DNA from: Watersipora subatra
Lineage: Eukaryota > Bryozoa > Gymnolaemata > Cheilostomatida > Watersiporidae
Direction: 5' to 3'
NCBI RefSeq assembly: GCF_963576615.1
Contig: NC_088717.1
Span: 273,001-337,000 of the forward strand
DNA: 64,000 nt
The notes under the pieces were generated by a model. That model ran no database searches. It saw nothing but the letters and a program-made list of their open reading frames with translations, and had not been told where the DNA came from. The position numbers and the translations under genes were made by a program. Shown here piece after piece: positions 32,974-64,000 of this stretch; positions within the stretch are counted from its first letter, which is position 1; each line of letters begins with the position of its first letter.

Positions 32974-34765
32974 GTGTTGTTGAAATTCAATGCTTTCTGT
33001 ATTCTTACTGTACTCATTCTTGTTGACTAGTATTATATTTATATATGTTATAAACATGCGTAAGTCAGCCCTTGCACACAAAATTCTACTCTGGCATAGC
33101 TTGCTATAGTACTAGTACAACTTAGATTTTTTGCCTTGTTTATTCGACGTTAATAATTTTTATTGTAGCATTACTATGAAGGATTTTCTATGTAGTATAA
33201 TATGCTCTTTTAGTATTCAGTTTTTATTATGAAAAGATGTTAAATTTTTATGTTGTACTAGATACTTTTTGCCCTTTCAGTTACAATCATTGTTTGTGAT
33301 AAATTTGCGGTTGTCCATTAATTTGCATAAAACAAGCCTGTTTATAACTACTAAGAACAAAAAAACTGGCAAGTGAGGGTATTATAAATATAATTATTCT
33401 CGTGAATACACTAAACTGTATTTTTGGTGCCTAAAGTTGTAAAATTTCAAGTAAAAACAGTTTAGCTAAGACATTCTAGCACATATAATAAGAGTTATTT
33501 ACTATGAAGTAGCAGAAAACTTATAAATATACAGTTGTCACCTTTATAACTGCAGTGTGAGTTAGATCAAAATCTGAGCTTTCTTGTAGTATACTTGATA
33601 GTGCTCTAAGGCTGTCCAAAGTAGTTTGATTGGCTAATATACAAAGACAGGTAAGAGCGGTCCATTGTAATTCTATATGAAAGTAGGCGTGGCCGATGTT
33701 TGTTTGGAACTTTCGATGCGCTCGTATATGCTCTGTTGGAGGCGTAACTTTCCCTAAGAGCTTTCCCTAAGATCTGCACTTAGTCTATACTCTATAATGA
33801 TCGAGAGCACTCCAGTCTCGACATGGGTGCCTCGTAGTAGTCGGTTGGTACGGATGAGAGCGGTTCGGTGCCTATCGACCTGGAATTGATTGGGTTTGTT
33901 GCTGGTCAACAACATGATTTTGCTTTAAAAATTAGTTACCGTAATTCATTTAAATGCTGGATGTATTAGATGTTTGCACATATTTTTGCCCCTAATACAT
34001 AGTAGTATTTTGTGCGCTACAAATTTGCATATAAGCCAATTATTTGATAGTAATAAAAACCAGCCTACTCATGTACATTAGAACTTTATAGTATTATATT
34101 GCAAAAATAATAATACGCTTACACGGAAAATGCATAGGTGTAGATATCATGTGTTCTTGTTTATGAACATTTATGTTACTATGGCAACCGGTCTGCAGAC
34201 AACTTGTAAAACAACATATGGTTTCCCAGAATGCTACGGAATGTAGACGCCGATTATAAAAGTACATAGCCTACCTTTTCCCTGGCCTGCCAGTTCCTGA
34301 CCTGTTTCATATAATCTACAGATATGTCAGAACAACTGAACTACCTCCACAGGTAACTATATTCATACTTACTCAGCAGTAAGAAGAAAATATTTTCGTA
34401 GGCAAAACTGCAAAGAATGTTATTGCAGCTTTGCCTTGTTCCATTTACCTTATATGTCAGACACACGGATGGCACTAAAATCGAATCTATTTCGCTGTAC
34501 GTAAGAGACTCACTGGTATTTACTCGGCAGCACGGTAGGAGTTATCTGCTTCTGGTGATTGATAATCGTTAACACCGTTGCTTCACTTAAGTCTCTTCAT
34601 ATTGTTCATTTTGGAAAGAACGCAGAATTGCTATATTATTCAGTAGTCGTTTCTAATATCAATATGCACATATCATGCATACTCCACATAAGCGCATCTA
34701 CAAAGGAAGTTCTGTAAAGCTTAGGTGGCCATTTTGAATTGCGGACTTTTCTATTTGTAGATCAT
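32974..34765. other. Intergenic region, no gene seen
   Basis: AT-rich sequence with no supported exon. About 34540-34765 is the 3' flank of the first amidase and is similar to 56345-56586, the 3' flank of the second (shared GGAGTTATCTGCT and GTTGCTTCACT blocks), so the tandem duplication reaches at least this far. Confidence 0.6.
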
Positions 34766-55624
<20,859 letters not shown>

Positions 55625-56586
55625 GTTTAGTTGCAGTGTAATGGCTGCAAAGCACTGCTGTAGCACGCTTGACTGAATAAACAACTGAAACAGCTTATAA
55701 GCCAGGGTTACAAGTGCCAACAAATATGCAGACAAACACCCAATAACTCAAAAGAAAAATATGCTAATCTAGGGTCCCATAGACCAGATAGTGAGCTAAG
55801 AGTATCACTGATGTAAACAAGTCTCCATAGAATCGGCAGTACAGTTTGCACATTACAGCTACTTGGCTTTTACTCTGCCGCAGCTCTGACTTTAGTATGT
55901 TTTTAACATTATCATAGCGTGCAACCATTTGTTCAAAGAACTTTATAGTCCTTTATCTCATTGGCTGATTCTGTTGGTGACAAGCGCTGTTTTCCTTTTG
56001 AAAAGTTGACTTGCCATAGTTTCCCAAATAACTAAGTATAACATACCTATTCCTACAAAAATGTACGGCCAGCAACCAGGACGACCATTGAACATATCTA
56101 GGGTAACTCTGTGTGTCTATGTGTGTTTCTGTGTAGTCTATTTATGTGTTTCTCTGTGTGTCTATGTGTATGTCTCTGTGTATTTATGTGTGTGTCTCTG
56201 TGTGTCTATGTGCTTCTGTGTGTGTCTATGTATGTCTTGGTACATCTATGTGTGTCATTGTATGTTTTTGTATGTCTATGTGTGCATGTTTATGTATGTT
56301 TATGTGAGCAGACTCTCCAATAGAGTGAAGCTGGTCTTTACTCATCAAAAGGAAGGAGTTATCTGCTCAGTGACCGATAGTGTGAACACAGTTGCTTCAC
56401 TGAATCAGTCGTCCAATCATTCATTTTAGAAAAAAGCGCAGAAATGCTGTATCATTCATCAATATTATATATGAATATAGGATATCAATAAACATATATT
56501 GTCTGTATTCCACATAAATGACAAATGAAGTTCTGTAAGGTGTGGGTGGCCAATTCAAATTGTAGACTTTTCTTTTTGTAGATCAT
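55625..56586. other. Spacer between the tandem amidase genes
   Basis: About 960 bp between the start of copy 1 (55624) and the stop of copy 2 (56587). It must hold the copy 1 promoter and the copy 2 3' UTR. About 56110-56310 is a GT-rich run of TGTGTGTCTATGTGTGTCTC-like units that reads open as CLCVFLC. 56345-56586 matches the 3' flank of copy 1. Confidence 0.7.
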
Positions 56587-62787
<6,201 letters not shown>

Positions 62788-64000
62788 CTGGAAATACGGG
62801 CTATCTATTATGAAACTGTACTGTACCACACAATAACCTCAAAACACATAAAAAAAATTTGCAGACAATGCGTGTAGACTGGTGTAATAAGAAAGTGCTC
62901 AATTTTTCTATTGTATGGCAAGTAGGCGTGTTGTGTAGTTGTCACCACACCTTCCACAGAACCAGGCTTATGAGTTCAATATTAGTACAATGTGGTTTTT
63001 TCATTCTTAAAACTTTAGCGCTATAACTGAGCATATGAATGACAAACAGTATATAAAACATGTCTCTATATATATACTAGCAGAATACCTGGCATTGCTC
63101 AGGTAATAAAAACTAGGTTGTAAACCACAGACTTATTACCTATCATATAGTATAGTTAATAGGTATAATTAATAGGTAAAGTTAATTAAGTATCGTTAAT
63201 CAGTCTTTCTTATAAAAATGAGAGGCAATATTGTTGCCTGCCACTTTCTATTAGCCTGGCACATTGCCAATGGCTAATTTGAGTAAGTTTATTAGTAAGA
63301 GCTAACTACTTGCTCTCACGACTCACAACTGAGCACGCATGAAATTACACTGCCGCTCTCTGTGATGTTGCGCCGTTATGGAAAGCGGTAGCGTATTTGC
63401 ACCTTCATAGCGACATATAATGCCTAATGAACCCATCAAGCTTGTGTGGCTAACTTAGTAAGGGACTGGACTGGTGAACGGGATAATTCGAGATCAAATC
63501 TTCGGCGATTAAGATTTTTCATTGAAAGATTTTAATAGCTCTAGCTGGACATACAGAAACAGACACACACACGCACACAAACTTTGAGAAATAGATACGT
63601 ATATAGATGACACTTATAAATTTCACATATAATTATATATGCAATATATTAGTATATGTGGTATTATATCAGTATGCCCAGTTATAGCGAACAAGTTTTA
63701 GGAATGAAAAATCCCTTTTTGCGCTGAAATTGAATGGAACCTCCAGTTCTGCAGACAAGCGTACTATTCATTACAGTATGCGTTGAACTAGCCATAAAAA
63801 TGAATAATTGTACTAATGTGTTCACACGGCTAAAATACTCACGCTTAAAAAGATTACAAAATTAGTTTCTGCTCATGTGCTTGAAGATCATGATTGTGTG
63901 AGAGATCATGACATGTAATGTAATTATTAAAAGCACAAGTTTGTTTCAGACAGAATGATCAGCACTGACTAAGGTAACGATTTAAACTAGCTCAAGTTAC
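62788..64000. other. Amidase 2 intron with SINE-like unit and repeat R tip
   Basis: No exon equivalent to amidase copy 1 exon 8 was found here, so this is intron to the edge. 63070-63140 carries the left tip of repeat R (ACTAGCAGAATACCTGGCAT ... GGTAATAAAA). 63445-63600 is a tRNA-derived SINE-like unit (GAGATCAAATC B-box-like, tail AGCTCTAGCTGGACATACAG). Confidence 0.55.

Noticed and set aside
56061..56429. Plus-strand frame rich in Cys, Val and Leu
   Set aside because: GT-rich low-complexity repeat; no conserved domain.

Overview
The window is nuclear DNA of an invertebrate animal. It is AT-rich, its genes are split into many short GT-AG exons, and its introns are packed with minisatellites, tRNA-derived SINE-like units and decayed DNA transposons and retrotransposons. 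I cannot name the species; a lophotrochozoan such as a bryozoan or mollusc is a guess. There are no prokaryotic features. Most long open frames here are repeat artefacts. The real genes had to be assembled from small exons, and all four lie on the minus strand.

Layout from low to high coordinates: (1) 310-8309, the 5' part of a DHHC palmitoyltransferase gene (ZDHHC2/15/20-like), which runs off the left edge. (2) 8821-25744, a complete 13-exon carotenoid-oxygenase-family gene (BCO/RPE65-like, 538 aa) whose stop codon is only about 0.5 kb from the ZDHHC start. Its introns hold a broken Tigger/pogo transposon, a palindromic mariner, a pogo-type non-autonomous element and several SINE-like units. 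(3) 25.9-34.7 kb, no recognisable host gene; two diverging fragments of a P-element/THAP9-like transposase flank a pair of hairpins. (4) 34766-55624, a complete 12-exon amidase-signature gene (513 aa). Its last intron holds a broken Ty3/gypsy element, and its first intron holds a gag-bearing LTR-type remnant with a tRNA-Ser-type primer-binding site. (5) 56587-62787 and beyond the right edge, the last four exons of a second amidase, a head-to-tail tandem duplicate of the first.

The genes do not form an obvious pathway. The palmitoyltransferase modifies membrane proteins, the carotenoid-oxygenase relative would cleave or isomerise carotenoids or retinoids if active, and the amidases hydrolyse unidentified amides. 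The most notable points are the carotenoid oxygenase with all four iron histidines but altered second-shell glutamate positions; the mosaic divergence of the two amidases, which suggests gene conversion; intronic minisatellites that expanded very differently between the duplicates (a 54-bp unit from about 1 copy to about 38); an array that multiplies the 5' splice site of the DHHC exon; and a pogo-type element family that carries a short, frame-conserved, unrecognised coding segment.

Exon coordinates come from reading splice consensus, reading phase and family similarity by eye, with no alignment program. Percentages and copy numbers are hand counts.
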